From positions 1 to 18,895 of the forward strand of contig JAENRP010000556.1 of the NCBI GenBank assembly GCA_024741835.1: a stretch of DNA of 18,895 nucleotides, read 5' to 3'. Numbering within the stretch: position 1 is the first letter of the stretch; each line of letters starts with the position of its first letter. The notes beneath the pieces are model-generated. The model ran no database searches. It saw only the letters and a program-made list of their open reading frames with translations, and was not told where the DNA came from. Below are positions 9,466 to 18,895 of this stretch, one piece after another. The translations under genes were made by a program, and so were the position numbers. Source of the DNA: Diplocarpon mali (taxonomy: Eukaryota; Ascomycota; Leotiomycetes; Helotiales; Drepanopezizaceae).

Positions 9466-11202
9466 GTTATGAATATTTTCTAGCGAGCGTGCGGTATGGA
9501 ATCCGACCTTAGCGGAACGTGCTGCACGCGTTTATGCATCGAGAATGATTCAATCCCGTTTTTCGGTCAGGATGAGGCTTTCATTTACATGGAAAGCGAA
9601 ACTCTGATGCTAGGAGAAAGAGGAATCCTGCGTAAGACTTTTGGCGTCTGCGAGACAGCCCAGTCGCTCGGCGCCCGTGATGTGCAGCTTTGCCTGATGC
9701 TCACCCCTCCCTCCTCCCGCCAGGATCCAATCGAATCTCTATTGTCTCGGCAATTAACGATATTGCTAGTCTCATCTTTGGATATTGCCGTCCAAGTTTC
9801 ATCGAAATACACACACAACCGCAGCTCATCGTATCTCCTCGTCACCCATGCTAATTCTCCAGGAACTTTCATTCGCCAGCTATCGGGCCTCATCCAGCAC
9901 GAGCTGATGATTGAGCTGGATATCTACGACATCAGCTTGCGCGGCTCTTCTACACTGCCATCCCGAGTCAACATTATGGAACACTAATCGGGGATTACAG
10001 TAATACTGGCGAGCAATTTTTCCCTTATCTAGGATCCGCGGACCGGTCTATGCACGACCTCATCGACCTGATAGCGGTATCGAAGCTCCTGAGCACCGAC
10101 ACAACAGTTTTATTCCTCGGGGCTGCTGATGCTACAGCCTTTCTAAAGGCCTGGGGCAAGAAAGCGGCAAACACAGTTTGCGCTCTAGATGCGACAGGTA
10201 GTGACGGGTCTCTGCACGATCTGGCACCGAAGCTTTTGAGACGTTCGAAAGCGAGGCGGATGACTAGATGTGAGGATTTTACGCATACACTCCATCTCAT
10301 TTAAGCAACGGTTCATGCGTGGCGATCGAAGAACATCCAAGTCTAGAGCAGAGAAGATGGCGAAATCATTAAGGCATCGACATCCGACGAAAAACTTCAC
10401 ATGCAGGGCAGAACCAGCCTCAAGTCAGACTGATACGACGAAGAATGTCCTAATTCTAGTGGCTGTACATCAGAACTTTACCCTCTCGGCTCATATTCTA
10501 GCATCGCCAAAGCCGCTTTTGAAGAGACTCTAACAGGTAGCGTGCCATAACTAATAGTACCATCGCTCTCATTCGAGTTCCGAATTAAAAGGTCTTGGGA
10601 TCTTGCTTCTCATCTTTGCTCTGGGGAATAAAGTGCCGCGGACTTCCTAGACACATCGCCGACCCGAGACAACCAGATCAAGGATCCGGACACAGGCTTG
10701 TCAGAACTTCAGCCTCCGCCATGCACGCCGATATAAAACTTGCTTTGTAGCTCCCTGGAATACATCTGTAGCTCCGCCTACGATCTGGGCCAGAAAACCC
10801 CTACATCTGTGAACACGTTTTAACCAAGCAAGCAAGTAGTATATTGGCCTTGCTGCTTTGAGATGCTGTCTGTTTCCTAAGAGTAACAAACTTATTGCCA
10901 TGCAATCTCCAATGATTTCTATCGTGGCAGTAAACATCTCTTCATCATGATAATCTGCGAGAATTGGAGTATATAACCGCCCGCACTTTACTGAGGACCT
11001 TACCTCGACTTGTATATACCTACTAAGTCTGAAGAATAGCTACTTTACCCATAGTTCTACATGTACTTATACGAATAGTTTAGTTGCTACTGTCATCAAC
11101 TCTTATCCTGATGTTCTGTCCTCAATACTAACAAGATTTTCTTTGTCGAAACCCAACCAAGTCGGCCCTATACATATCACAGTGACAGCTACGGCTGTAT
11201 AG

Positions 11203-11658
11203 TCTCTTTTCAGGCGGAGAGAGACGAGACCTCGATGGAAAAACAAAGCCGCCAAATCTATTAGGAGCCATACGTCCAGACCCAACAACCATAACTGTAG
11301 CCCAGGAACATCGAATTTAAAGGCCCAAACTCGGAGCTCAGATCGAACGAGCTTCCGCTCCAGTCTTTTCGACAAGGCTAAAGGCCGGCGTCTAGAAAAG
11401 CCCAGACGATTCAGCTTTCTTGAGCAGATACGCATAGTTAGATCTGTACAGCGAGATGAAGGGACTCAGGGAGGTGGTCTGTCTATATGTAGCCCTGGTA
11501 GGGGGAGAGATGTTCCTCGAGGAATGATAGATGAATACTACCCGTACGCGAACCTCTTGGATGTGCTACTAGAAGAGAAGATTAGATTTCGAAATAAAAA
11601 TATCAAGACGAAACTGAAGAAGCAGGTAACCTGGCCATATGGATACTACAAACGCTAG
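11203..11658 (+). other. Open frame of 151 codons without an early start
   Basis: The plus strand is open from just after a TAG at 11200 to a TAG at 11656, but the first ATG is at 11524, leaving only 44 codons. A good splice acceptor (TCTCTTTTCAG, ending 11213) precedes most of it, so it could be a terminal exon or a gene fragment. The predicted peptide is basic (Arg/Lys-rich) and ends in KLKKQVTWPYGYYKR. No domain is recognised and no donor or first exon could be assigned. One open frame of this length is expected by chance in a window this size. Confidence 0.2.
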
Positions 11659-13648
11659 ATTCGGAAAGCTATCGGCGCAGAGAGTATTTTTCTTCCATGA
11701 TCTGACTTTGGCGGAACTTGCGCCGTCATTGTGACTCTTGCGTTGTCAGCCTGTGAGTTAGCTGATTAAGTACTAGATAGTATGAGACTAAGCTAGGAAA
11801 TACAGAGCTGACGGACCTGACTTAGAGATAATGGCAAAGATCCAGATTTCTTATTGGAATCATTACAAGAAACTTCAAGGCGTTATCCGATACATAGGCT
11901 TAGAATAAGTTATTTAAGGGGGGGAATCTCAAGCAGCTATATGGTTCCCCTTCATGGCTATGCTGTCTTGTATAGTCCTTCTCAGCCACGGATAATCTAC
12001 TGCACCTTACCACATCTCCCTGTGCAACTATACTTCTTTACAGCACCGGCCCCTAGAAACCGGGTTTCGCGGTACAGCTAAACATGATATTTTCATAAAG
12101 ATATGAGAGTTATGACTGCAATTGTAGTCGCGTTGCAGACCAAGTTTTCGCGATTTCTTCCTCGAGACTACACTGGGTCAGCGAGCCCTAGGACTGGATT
12201 TGCTATGATGACGAAATGTTAGCGGAGAGGTACTCCAAGAATTTATCCTGTACTACTAACTGTACATAAGAAGCGAGAGCTGCATTGAACTGTCTTTGAT
12301 CTCGATTTGAATCTATGTTGCTGCCTGTAGAATTAACGATCTTTTGGGATTGTGGTCGAATCTTGACCACCACATTCCTACAATAATTAGAACTTAGAAT
12401 TGATTGTGTCGATCTCGTCGTGTTTTGATCATACATCAATCTACGTGCTGCACGCACCAAAATGCCGCCATCAGTGGCCTCTGCATATTGTAGTCCGCAA
12501 TGCTTATCCCTACATGAGTCCTGATAATATCAGTGCCAGTCTCGCCGAGATTTGCTTACTTGGGCACTAAGCGAGATCTGCGGGCACAGAGCGACTGTGA
12601 AATTTAAAGGAGCTCGAGACTAACATGGCTGGCAATTGAAGGCGCTATCGCCTCATTGGCCACTTGTGATATTCCTGTTCATCTGTCGTTTTGTGGTACG
12701 CCCCTGGGAATGCGTCTGACTCATCCTTGTCTGCGGATTCTAGTGTATCCCCCTACTGGTTCGTTCGCATTTTACATAGCCGGAGTTTGGAAATCCAAAC
12801 CAGAGGGCTGGAGTAGCTATAGACTCATCTGGAAAAAGTGTCGTTGAAGCTGGGCGCAATCTGCCTCGTAATAATATTTGATGTGGCAAAGCGGGTATAA
12901 TTCATACGAACACACACAGACGAGAACATTGCAGATTCTTTTCAAGGAAGATACCCAGTACCTTGTTCACCTTCTCCTTTATTCCTCGCGTTGCGATCGT
13001 CGTTCCAGAATGGGATTAAAACCACGAAGACATGTCCAACGCAGCGATGGGTCGTGCCTGTCACAAGGCATTTACAAGGGGCGAAGCGCACAGCGCAGAC
13101 AGCAGAGAATTTGGATTGGCCGCAAGAGATTTAAGTTGATATATGAATTGCAGAGGGATATTCCCCCGATCTCTCTACCCAGCCAAACGTTACACCTGTC
13201 CACATGTTTGGACTGCTCCGAATCGCTGCGATTGCCAATCAATCCGAGACTTCTACGTGTTGCTTCCTCAACAGCAAATCTAAGCCAGGTATCTGGTGAT
13301 AGTTCTCTCAGATCTAGCTATAGGATATAATTACCGTTTCCTATGATGAAATAATAGCATATATCTAAAGGGTTAGCCGATCAATTGTAAAACAGCATTG
13401 ATATTTTCTACTCAATATGATTTCAAATCAGAAGAGACAGATGTCTCCCACTCCTAATCATTTCGCGGCTCGATAGCGCACATCCTGGCCCTTTTGATAC
13501 CAAGCTATCACAAATAAATCCTCGAGTTTGTGTTGATCGTGTTCGTATCATTTGATCGCTTCCAATTAAGCGAGCCCCTGAACGTCACCCTTCCACAAAG
13601 TCTTTGGACTTGGCGGCAAACGAGCTATCAACTGCGATTCCGGACAAG

Positions 13649-13676
13649 TTTTTTTTTTTCGAAAAAAAAAAAAAAA
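13649..13676. repeat. T11-CG-A15 palindrome
   Basis: Eleven T, then CG, then fifteen A, giving a perfect inverted repeat of 24 bp with a TTCGAA centre. It could extrude as a hairpin or be a site of slippage or assembly joining. No gene is attached to it. Confidence 0.9.
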
Positions 13677-14387
13677 GAAACAGGCACGGATCTTGGTTTG
13701 CTAGAGCACGAGATATTATCGCGAAACATAAAAGTGCAGGTAGCGCGGTAGCAATATGCCAATACAAGCGATGCCGAGCTGCTGGGAGCGGACTCTTGGT
13801 GCTTGTCGTGCTTAGGCTTCCGCATTATGTGTGGACTAGGAGCTTTGGAGTTTCGGACACAGTTAGATGGAATTGCTTACAATCCGTGCGATATTCGATA
13901 GCGTCGTAGCGATGCAATTAGCGGCCTTGGGCTATGAAATCCAGACCTTGAGGCACTGAATATTGAATATAAAAATCTGCGTGTGCATGCTATGGCCAGG
14001 AAATCTACTTATTGCGTCTTTTAGTCTTTTTGCCATTAGAATGTTTTAGGTGGTGAAGATCCAATCTCACTCATCATGCTTACGAGCGGCGTGCAGATGG
14101 TTATATAACATGCAACGGAATATCAATTGAGGATACGATCTGAACATTAGAGCTTGCCGCTTCGACTGAAAGCTATTTAGATTTTTTTCTTCTTCTGGAT
14201 AGTGTTTAACAAGAGGCGTAGCTACTCAAAACATACATAGGCAAGACTCGAAAGCATCACAATGTGTCTGCTGCAGCGAGAGCCTACAGTATTTTACACT
14301 CTTACTCGCTCACCTTGCTGCCGAGAAACCACACGCTTCCGGGAATAGCTCTAGATCTTCGCATCGACCCGTCCCGCGAGACGTAGT

Positions 14388-14394
14388 TATAAAG
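14388..14394 (+). promoter_or_regulatory. Possible TATA box of the 14531 gene
   Basis: TATAAAG lies about 140 bp upstream of the first in-frame ATG, a plausible distance for a fungal promoter with a leader of about 110 nt. A tandem AACGTCGT pair (about 14413-14428) sits just downstream, where transcription would start. Confidence 0.4.
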
Positions 14395-14530
14395 TCACCT
14401 ACACGACACGTTCAACGTCGTAACGTCGTTGCCGAATCCACCGAAAAAAAAAGACTCCGACAAACCTTTTATCCAGCATCCCTTCCCCAAGAATTTCCTG
14501 TGGACCAGATTGACTGCGACCTCCGATGAC

Positions 14531-16492
14531 ATGATGAAGAATCATATCAGCATTCTGAGCAGTTCTGCAGACGGCATAGAGATGAAACACCGCGATATCG
14601 GCGAGGTCGAGTCTGTTCACCGTGCGAACGAAAGAGTGATGGCTATCACCACATACCCTCGCCGGCGTCAGACACATAAAGTCACTACAATCTCTTCTAG
14701 TTCTACCTCGCCGTCGTGTGAACAGGGGGATCAAGATGCGGTTTCAGAATATACAGATTCTCTGAGCGAGGCGGCCGCTTTGCCATCTGTCAAGGGTGAT
14801 CTCGAGGGCCCATTGTTTGATCTGGGTGATATTCCGAGCGATACAGGTCCCTCTTCTCCAAGTTCTGCAGAAGTACATGCGACCAATGACGTTCAGAACG
14901 ATCAGGTAGCAATTGATGAAGCGGCTTTGGAGAAGGTACCTGTTCTTCTCAGCTTTCCGTACCCGTGGTCAGATGCTAATATGGTTTATCAGGAACTCGC
15001 AGTCAAGATGTACACCATTGCTCTCGTCGACGATGCATATCACCTCAAGGAAGCTCCCAGGAAGGGCGGTAGACTCAACTCTACCCAACGAGGAGCCCGC
15101 TCCAAGTTCCTCCCCGCCCGATTCGACATGACCCGCCAGTTGACCAACTTCGAACTTGAAGAGGAGGGCTACCACCTTCTGGACGACAATAAGCCGGTCT
15201 ACTTACGCACCAAGTGCGGCCGCAAGGATGTCACTCTCTTCGTCGCCAAGCTATGGAGCATCCATGAGCTTCAGCAGTTGGGAGTCTCAGATCTGCTCAC
15301 ACGCTTGCAGTTGCTAAGTCTCGCGCCTGATTTCCAGCCTCTTTTGGAAGAGTTAGCAAACAAAGGTACGAAAAAGAAGAAGGGTACCAAGTATAACATC
15401 GCTTTCACGGTGGAGTGTACCAGGAAGCCAAACAGTGTCCATCCAAGCAGGCTTGCTCAGCATGAGAATCCCCGGGTCATGGAAGTAGCCCGATTGATCT
15501 CGATCCTTGCCCAGAAGATCATCACCAGCACTCCAGGTGCGTGGACCGAGGCTCACGATGATGCATTTTTCGGCGAGGCGTGGATCACCTGTGGCGACGA
15601 GAGCAACAAGTGCGTATCGTCTATCCAGATCAACTACATCTCGGTCGGCGAGAAGAAAGCTCGTGCTCTGGGATCGAGAGCCAAGGTGCACGATGACGGC
15701 GGCGACGAGAGAAGATGCCCGTCCGTCATCTTTTTCTTGAGCTACCTGCCCAAGAACTACTTCCCTGGCCGTTTCTCCATGACCAGCTTCCGTCTGACCT
15801 GTACCGCTGCGTCCCAGACGGCCCTTGTCATTGATGCCAACTATCCCCACGGCGGCAGCGGGGATGGACCGTACCCAGAATGCCTCACTCCTGATTCTCC
15901 GCTCCGTTACTCCCCGCCGGCTGGCTACACCTACCCCGTACTTCCTGAAGGCACTCCGCACAATAGAATGTACATCATCCCATATCTACGACAAGAATGT
16001 GCTCGCGCTCGCACCCGAGAGCTTGGCGTCGAGACGTTGGCCGGTGGACTTGGAGGTTTCGTCACGCAGCGCAACATGATGGGCTTCCGCATGCGCCATG
16101 CCATCCGTGACAACACAGACATCCATGTCCAGAGGCCCACCGCCGCAGATTACTCCAAGGCATTCTCCTTCGAAGTCGACGGCCGAACCGAATACCCCGA
16201 CGTCGAGATGGCCCAGAAGTGTTTGGACTACAAGGTAAAAGACCATTCGGATTGGGTTAACCACAAGAAAGCTGCTCTCTACCAGACTGTGCATTTCCCC
16301 TGCGAGAATACTGACGAGTACGGTAAGAGCAGAAAGCGCAAGGCGGCTGATGCGTTACGGGGGGACGGTCCGACGATATGTACGGCCATCTCGACGGCCA
16401 GCGGAGTCAAATGTCTTGCTCATGTTAAGACTCGTGTTCCGGGTGCGATCTTCTGTCATAGGCATGGTAAGAATGGGTCATTTGTTGCTTGA
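14531..16492 (+). CDS. Orphan nuclear-type protein, possible 2OG-Fe(II) oxygenase core plus Cys/His motif
   Basis: A 653-aa intronless protein; I do not recognise a named family. Residues 1-115 are Ser/Asp-rich and probably disordered. A mixed-charge region follows, with a Lys cluster at 281-284. Residues about 330-490 hold a pattern like a 2-oxoglutarate/Fe(II) double-stranded beta-helix: His387-Asp388-Asp389 (an HxD), CPSVIFFLSYLP, PGRFSMTSF, ALVIDANYPHGG with His440, and RMYIIPYLR with Arg479 and Arg487. The 39-residue gap from His440 to Arg479 is longer than usual and lowers confidence. A basic SRKRK at 600-604 could be a nuclear signal. The C-terminus has Cys617-x10-Cys628-x13-Cys642-x2-His645, like the small zinc-type CxnC...CxxH motif of many DNA-associated proteins. 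ATG 14531 is the first in-frame ATG after a stop at 14390. A two-codon upstream frame (14526) overlaps it. Oxygenase function is an inference. Confidence 0.85.
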   Translation: MMKNHISILSSSADGIEMKHRDIGEVESVHRANERVMAITTYPRRRQTHKVTTISSSSTSPSCEQGDQDAVSEYTDSLSEAAALPSVKGDLEGPLFDLGDIPSDTGPSSPSSAEVHATNDVQNDQVAIDEAALEKVPVLLSFPYPWSDANMVYQELAVKMYTIALVDDAYHLKEAPRKGGRLNSTQRGARSKFLPARFDMTRQLTNFELEEEGYHLLDDNKPVYLRTKCGRKDVTLFVAKLWSIHELQQLGVSDLLTRLQLLSLAPDFQPLLEELANKGTKKKKGTKYNIAFTVECTRKPNSVHPSRLAQHENPRVMEVARLISILAQKIITSTPGAWTEAHDDAFFGEAWITCGDESNKCVSSIQINYISVGEKKARALGSRAKVHDDGGDERRCPSVIFFLSYLPKNYFPGRFSMTSFRLTCTAASQTALVIDANYPHGGSGDGPYPECLTPDSPLRYSPPAGYTYPVLPEGTPHNRMYIIPYLRQECARARTRELGVETLAGGLGGFVTQRNMMGFRMRHAIRDNTDIHVQRPTAADYSKAFSFEVDGRTEYPDVEMAQKCLDYKVKDHSDWVNHKKAALYQTVHFPCENTDEYGKSRKRKAADALRGDGPTICTAISTASGVKCLAHVKTRVPGAIFCHRHGKNGSFVA

Positions 16493-16960
16493 GTGGAAAA
16501 GGAGTACTTGTACATACGGCATCGCGGAAACTATGTTTACTCTGGACTGGTGGACAGTGCTTGATTTCGACGAGGCAAGGCTAGCGACGAGCAGTTTGGT
16601 CGCACATTTCCTAGGCCTGGGTCATAGATTGATGCTGTCATTTCCCAGTCCACGGTTTGTCTCCGTGATTGTAGTGTACGCAAAATTGTCGGAGATATTT
16701 GCAGCTATGGGAGCCAACTTTGTTATTTATACACCTCACATACTAGCCTCGATGAGTCAGCATTCGAGATCGAAGCCTTGTCCCACGACGACCACGTCCC
16801 TCTCATACCCTCGATGGGCCCCGGAATTCTCCAACTCGACTTTGGATACTGAAATCGGGTATCACGATGGAACGCCATTCTTGAAAAGCAAATGCCCAAC
16901 GACCCAGGCCTGTGTTTCTGCGACAAAAACTTACACAGGCAGATCAAAACAATCGCCACC
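16493..16960. other. Spacer between the orphan gene and the F-box gene
   Basis: About 470 bp that must hold the 3' end of the upstream transcript and the promoter and leader of the F-box gene. Open frames on both strands cross it, but they are out of frame with both genes and show no motif. Confidence 0.6.
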
Positions 16961-18217
16961 ATGATAGAACTCCAGCAGAGCTTCCAACACTCCGAGGAAC
17001 TACTCAAAACACCAGACACCGAAAACAAAGTCCCAGAATCTTACAATTCCAGTATGTCTTCATCAGAGACTGTTTTCTCCCGCGAGATCCTCCTCCCTAC
17101 CGAGATCATCTCCCAAATTCTGCTCTACATCCCGCGCCGGCCCTCCACACAACCCCTCCTCTGGTCGTGCTCTTTGGTCTCCCGCGCCTGGTACACATCT
17201 GCCATCGTCCCTCTCTACAAGCGCCCCTTCATCACGCCGTCAAACTTCGCCCAATTCGTCCAGACAGTGTGCCCCTCCAAGAATGCGCACATCCGGCACT
17301 CGCCCCTCGCGACTTTGGTCAAGAGCCTTGATATGGGGGACTTGGTACACAACAGCAGCAAATCGCTGACGGCACGCCTACTCGGGCGTCTGAAGGGGAA
17401 CCTGGAGCAGTTTGTCGCACCGCAAGCTTCGTTTGCTATAAACTCGTTCGCGGCGCTGGGGAAATGCACAAAGTTACGGCATCTGGACCTCTCCTTGATC
17501 TCCGCATCTATAAGCAATAAACTGCTCTTCCAAACCCTGACACACCTCATACACTTGGAAACCCTCTTCTTCCCACGCAGCTCCGCCCTTGATAGGGACA
17601 CAGAGACGAAACCATACACCTGGCCTCCCCGTCTCGAAGCCCTGCACCTCGCAGGTGGGATCTCAGACCACTTCCTGTGGACTCATACATCCACCCTGCC
17701 GTCAACATTGCGGACATTGAGTGTCCAGCACTGTTCCCAAGTCCACGCCCACACGCTACACCACGTCCTCCAAGTCCTCGGTGCGAGGTTGACACACCTC
17801 ACAATCCGCTACCCGATGAAGCACCTCGGCACCGCTACGCTCGACCCCCTTCTTCTGCGCTGCCCCAGCCTGATCGTCCTTCGCATATCCGCAGATTTCA
17901 TCTCCCCTTTCTTCTTCACTGCCCCCAACATCTCTTCCACCTCCACCTCCTACTCACACCCTCTCCGCATCCTCGATCTGGAGTGCTCACCCGACCCAAC
18001 GGCAGACGTCGATATCCAGCCCAGCAGCGTGTATGAAGCTGTCGAAAGCGGGCTGCTTCCTGATCTGAGGAGTGTGAGGGTCAGCGCTAGGCTGGCGTGG
18101 GGAGCGAGCGAGAAGAGTAGGGGCGATGCGGCAGATCTGCTGGAGGTCCTCGAGGAGGGGGAGATGGAGCGGCCGGTGGGTATGGCGGCTGAGGTCTTGT
18201 ATTGGATGAATGATTAG
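16961..18217 (+). CDS. F-box protein with leucine-rich repeats
   Basis: The 418-aa product has an F-box at about residues 44-80 (LLPTEIISQILLYIP, then LLWSCSLVSRAWY). This motif binds Skp1 in SCF ubiquitin ligases. After about residue 165 come at least eight leucine-rich-repeat-like units, among them LRHLDLS, LETLFFP, LEALHLAGG, LRTLSVQHCS, LTHLTIRYP, LIVLRISAD, LRILDLECS and LRSVRVSARL. These would form the substrate-recognition part. The expected role is to recruit a protein target for ubiquitination; the target cannot be told. ATG 16961 is preferred over the in-frame ATG at 16892 because it sits in a perfect GCCACCATG context; the longer start would add 23 residues with no visible role. 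No intron is needed. Codons are moderately C-ending. Confidence 0.88.
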   Translation: MIELQQSFQHSEELLKTPDTENKVPESYNSSMSSSETVFSREILLPTEIISQILLYIPRRPSTQPLLWSCSLVSRAWYTSAIVPLYKRPFITPSNFAQFVQTVCPSKNAHIRHSPLATLVKSLDMGDLVHNSSKSLTARLLGRLKGNLEQFVAPQASFAINSFAALGKCTKLRHLDLSLISASISNKLLFQTLTHLIHLETLFFPRSSALDRDTETKPYTWPPRLEALHLAGGISDHFLWTHTSTLPSTLRTLSVQHCSQVHAHTLHHVLQVLGARLTHLTIRYPMKHLGTATLDPLLLRCPSLIVLRISADFISPFFFTAPNISSTSTSYSHPLRILDLECSPDPTADVDIQPSSVYEAVESGLLPDLRSVRVSARLAWGASEKSRGDAADLLEVLEEGEMERPVGMAAEVLYWMND

Positions 18218-18800
18218 GAAGAAGTCTCACTCTGTTTTGGATATCTCCCTTGTGTCTTCCTGAGGTAATTGCGTTTGGACGGATTTACGAAGTGCACGGC
18301 GGAAGAGTCTGGCGCCGAAACACTGTTGATCCGCGTTGTTTGAATGGCTTCGATACCCCGCTCGCATAGCCTTCGAAATCATGCAACGGCGCACATTCAA
18401 GGGGTATGCATTGTTAGAAACGCGGAGAGACAGTCTTCGCTAGTCATGTTGCTGTTCTTTGCGTGCAGAGCTTACAATTAAGCAGTGCGTGCAATACTCT
18501 TCACCTACGTTTCTTCCTTTTTCTATGATTTTCGATTGGAAAAGCAAATTGTAGAAACCGCATAGAGCATCCAGCGCAGAGCCAATCTTCGCCTGTCAAA
18601 AAAGAAATCAAACCCGATTCGCGGGCTCTCCTTTTCCTAGTAATTCCGGCTCTCTCCTCGAGCGAGCACAAGCAGAAGCTAGCCGATTCTTTCCGTTCTG
18701 TGTTGGGCATTCATTCAAATAACCAGTATTAGTCGTCTTTTCTCTCAATTTCCTAACAGTTGTCTTCTTGCAGCGTTGAGAATCTGTTGCGCCATGAGGA

Positions 18801-18817
18801 GCCTCAGGCACTGAGGC
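18801..18817. repeat. Small hairpin (7-bp stem, GCA loop)
   Basis: GCCTCAG and CTGAGGC flank a three-base loop, and another CTGAGG copy follows at once. It could be a dyad recognised by a regulator or chance; nothing else supports a role. Confidence 0.5.
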
Positions 18818-18869
18818 ATCTGAGGACTGGCTTATGTAATGTACCCCTGAAGTGGCCACGGAGCACTTC

Positions 18870-18876
18870 TATAAAG
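18870..18876 (+). promoter_or_regulatory. TATA-like element near the right edge
   Basis: TATAAAG, about 20 bp before the window ends, may belong to a plus-strand gene starting beyond the edge. This is a short motif and weak evidence. Confidence 0.25.
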
Positions 18877-18895
18877 GGAGCTCAGGTATATAGTT

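Larger units (their letters stand above)
7950..10533 (+). pseudogene. Decayed gene for a collagen-like glycine-rich fungal protein
   Basis: Protein-like sequence continues for 2.6 kb on one strand but changes frame repeatedly. In order: MKNLQVIIRAD at 7950; DVRLQLSTS and LEFIDVSGYG; HGGDGG; GRGANGANSGRGTDKEITINED after 8438; GEAGREGRHGSPRSGGRGGR near 8540-8608; DENEDSIFEPGEHIMV near 8932-8980; an immunoglobulin-like stretch ending YGEHFTVQWTV by 9417; SSSYLLVTHANSPGTFIRQL near 9820-9890; NTGEQFFPYLGSADRSMHDL from about 10004; and KNVLILVAVHQNF near 10440. Three introns remain recognisable: 8273-8437, 8625-8700 and 9415-9465 (CTGAC branch). In-frame stops include TAG 8741, TAA 8819, TGA 8929, TAG 9013 and TAG 9481. 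Frameshifts lie near 8530, between 8850 and 8930, near 9015, near 9985 and near 10300. From memory, large uncharacterised fungal proteins with Gly-X-Y N-terminal regions share this layout; I cannot confirm a named family. Sequencing error is the main alternative to pseudogenisation. Confidence 0.72.
10534..14530. other. Gene-poor region with relic-like fragments
   Basis: Roughly 4 kb in which no gene can be supported. Many short frames occur on both strands, the longest with a start codon being 12878-13330 (+, 150 codons, no motif, Ser/Arg-rich). The first 400 bp may hold further decayed sequence of the upstream pseudogene. Frequent TA steps and scattered stops would fit old mutated sequence, but composition was not computed. 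The last part (about 14390-14530) is the promoter and leader of the next gene. Confidence 0.55.
18218..18895. other. Right-hand spacer
   Basis: Contains the 3' end of the F-box transcript and then A/T-rich sequence with short minus-strand frames of no recognisable content. It holds a small hairpin at 18801-18817 and a TATA-like element at 18870. No gene supported. Confidence 0.55.

Noticed and set aside
10701..10937. Minus-strand frame of 78 codons
   Set aside because: Looks somewhat protein-like, but no family is recognised. It lies opposite sequence that may be the decayed tail of the plus-strand pseudogene.
12878..13330. Plus-strand frame of 150 codons
   Set aside because: Ser/Arg-rich with no domain, no promoter or splice signals noticed, and a length that chance can give in this window.
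15353..15961. Minus-strand frame of 202 codons opposite the orphan gene
   Set aside because: Antisense shadow of a region with G/C-biased third positions; the plus strand encodes the continuous 653-aa protein.

Overview
The window looks like nuclear DNA of a filamentous ascomycete (Pezizomycotina; class not determinable). The evidence is short spliceosomal introns of about 50-90 bp with CTAAC, CTGAC or CTGAT branch points, protein families typical of moulds, single-gene transcription units with long spacers, and microsatellites. No bacterial operons, tRNA, rRNA or CRISPR arrays were seen. Intron and frame assignments were made by eye.

Layout: 1-178 is the end of an ACATCTAT octamer satellite running off the left edge. 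557-1756 (+) is an intronless, very GC-rich GH76 alpha-1,6-mannanase-like secreted protein. 1757-4223 has no convincing gene but several simple repeats. 4224-6517 (-) is a complete four-exon acetoacetyl-CoA synthetase (698 aa). Its last intron is a GC-AG intron that is in frame and free of stops. 6518-7949 is spacer. 7950-10533 (+) is a broken gene for a large fungal protein with a glycine-rich collagen-like N-terminal half. Its coding sense passes through several frames and stops, while three introns remain recognisable. 10534-14530 is gene-poor, with relic-like fragments and a T-CG-A palindrome. 14531-16492 (+) is an intronless 653-aa nuclear-looking protein. I tentatively read it as having a 2-oxoglutarate/Fe(II) dioxygenase-like core and a C-terminal Cys/His mini-motif. 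16961-18217 (+) is an F-box/leucine-rich-repeat protein. The rest to 18895 is spacer ending in a possible TATA box.

The genes do not form an evident pathway or cluster. They combine one primary-metabolism enzyme, one wall or secreted glycosidase, one ubiquitin-ligase adaptor, one orphan nuclear-type protein and one decaying accessory gene. The most interesting parts are the decayed collagen-like gene, the orphan 2OG-like/zinc-motif protein and the in-frame GC-AG intron beside the catalytic lysine region of the synthetase. I did not find a clear multi-gene novel system.
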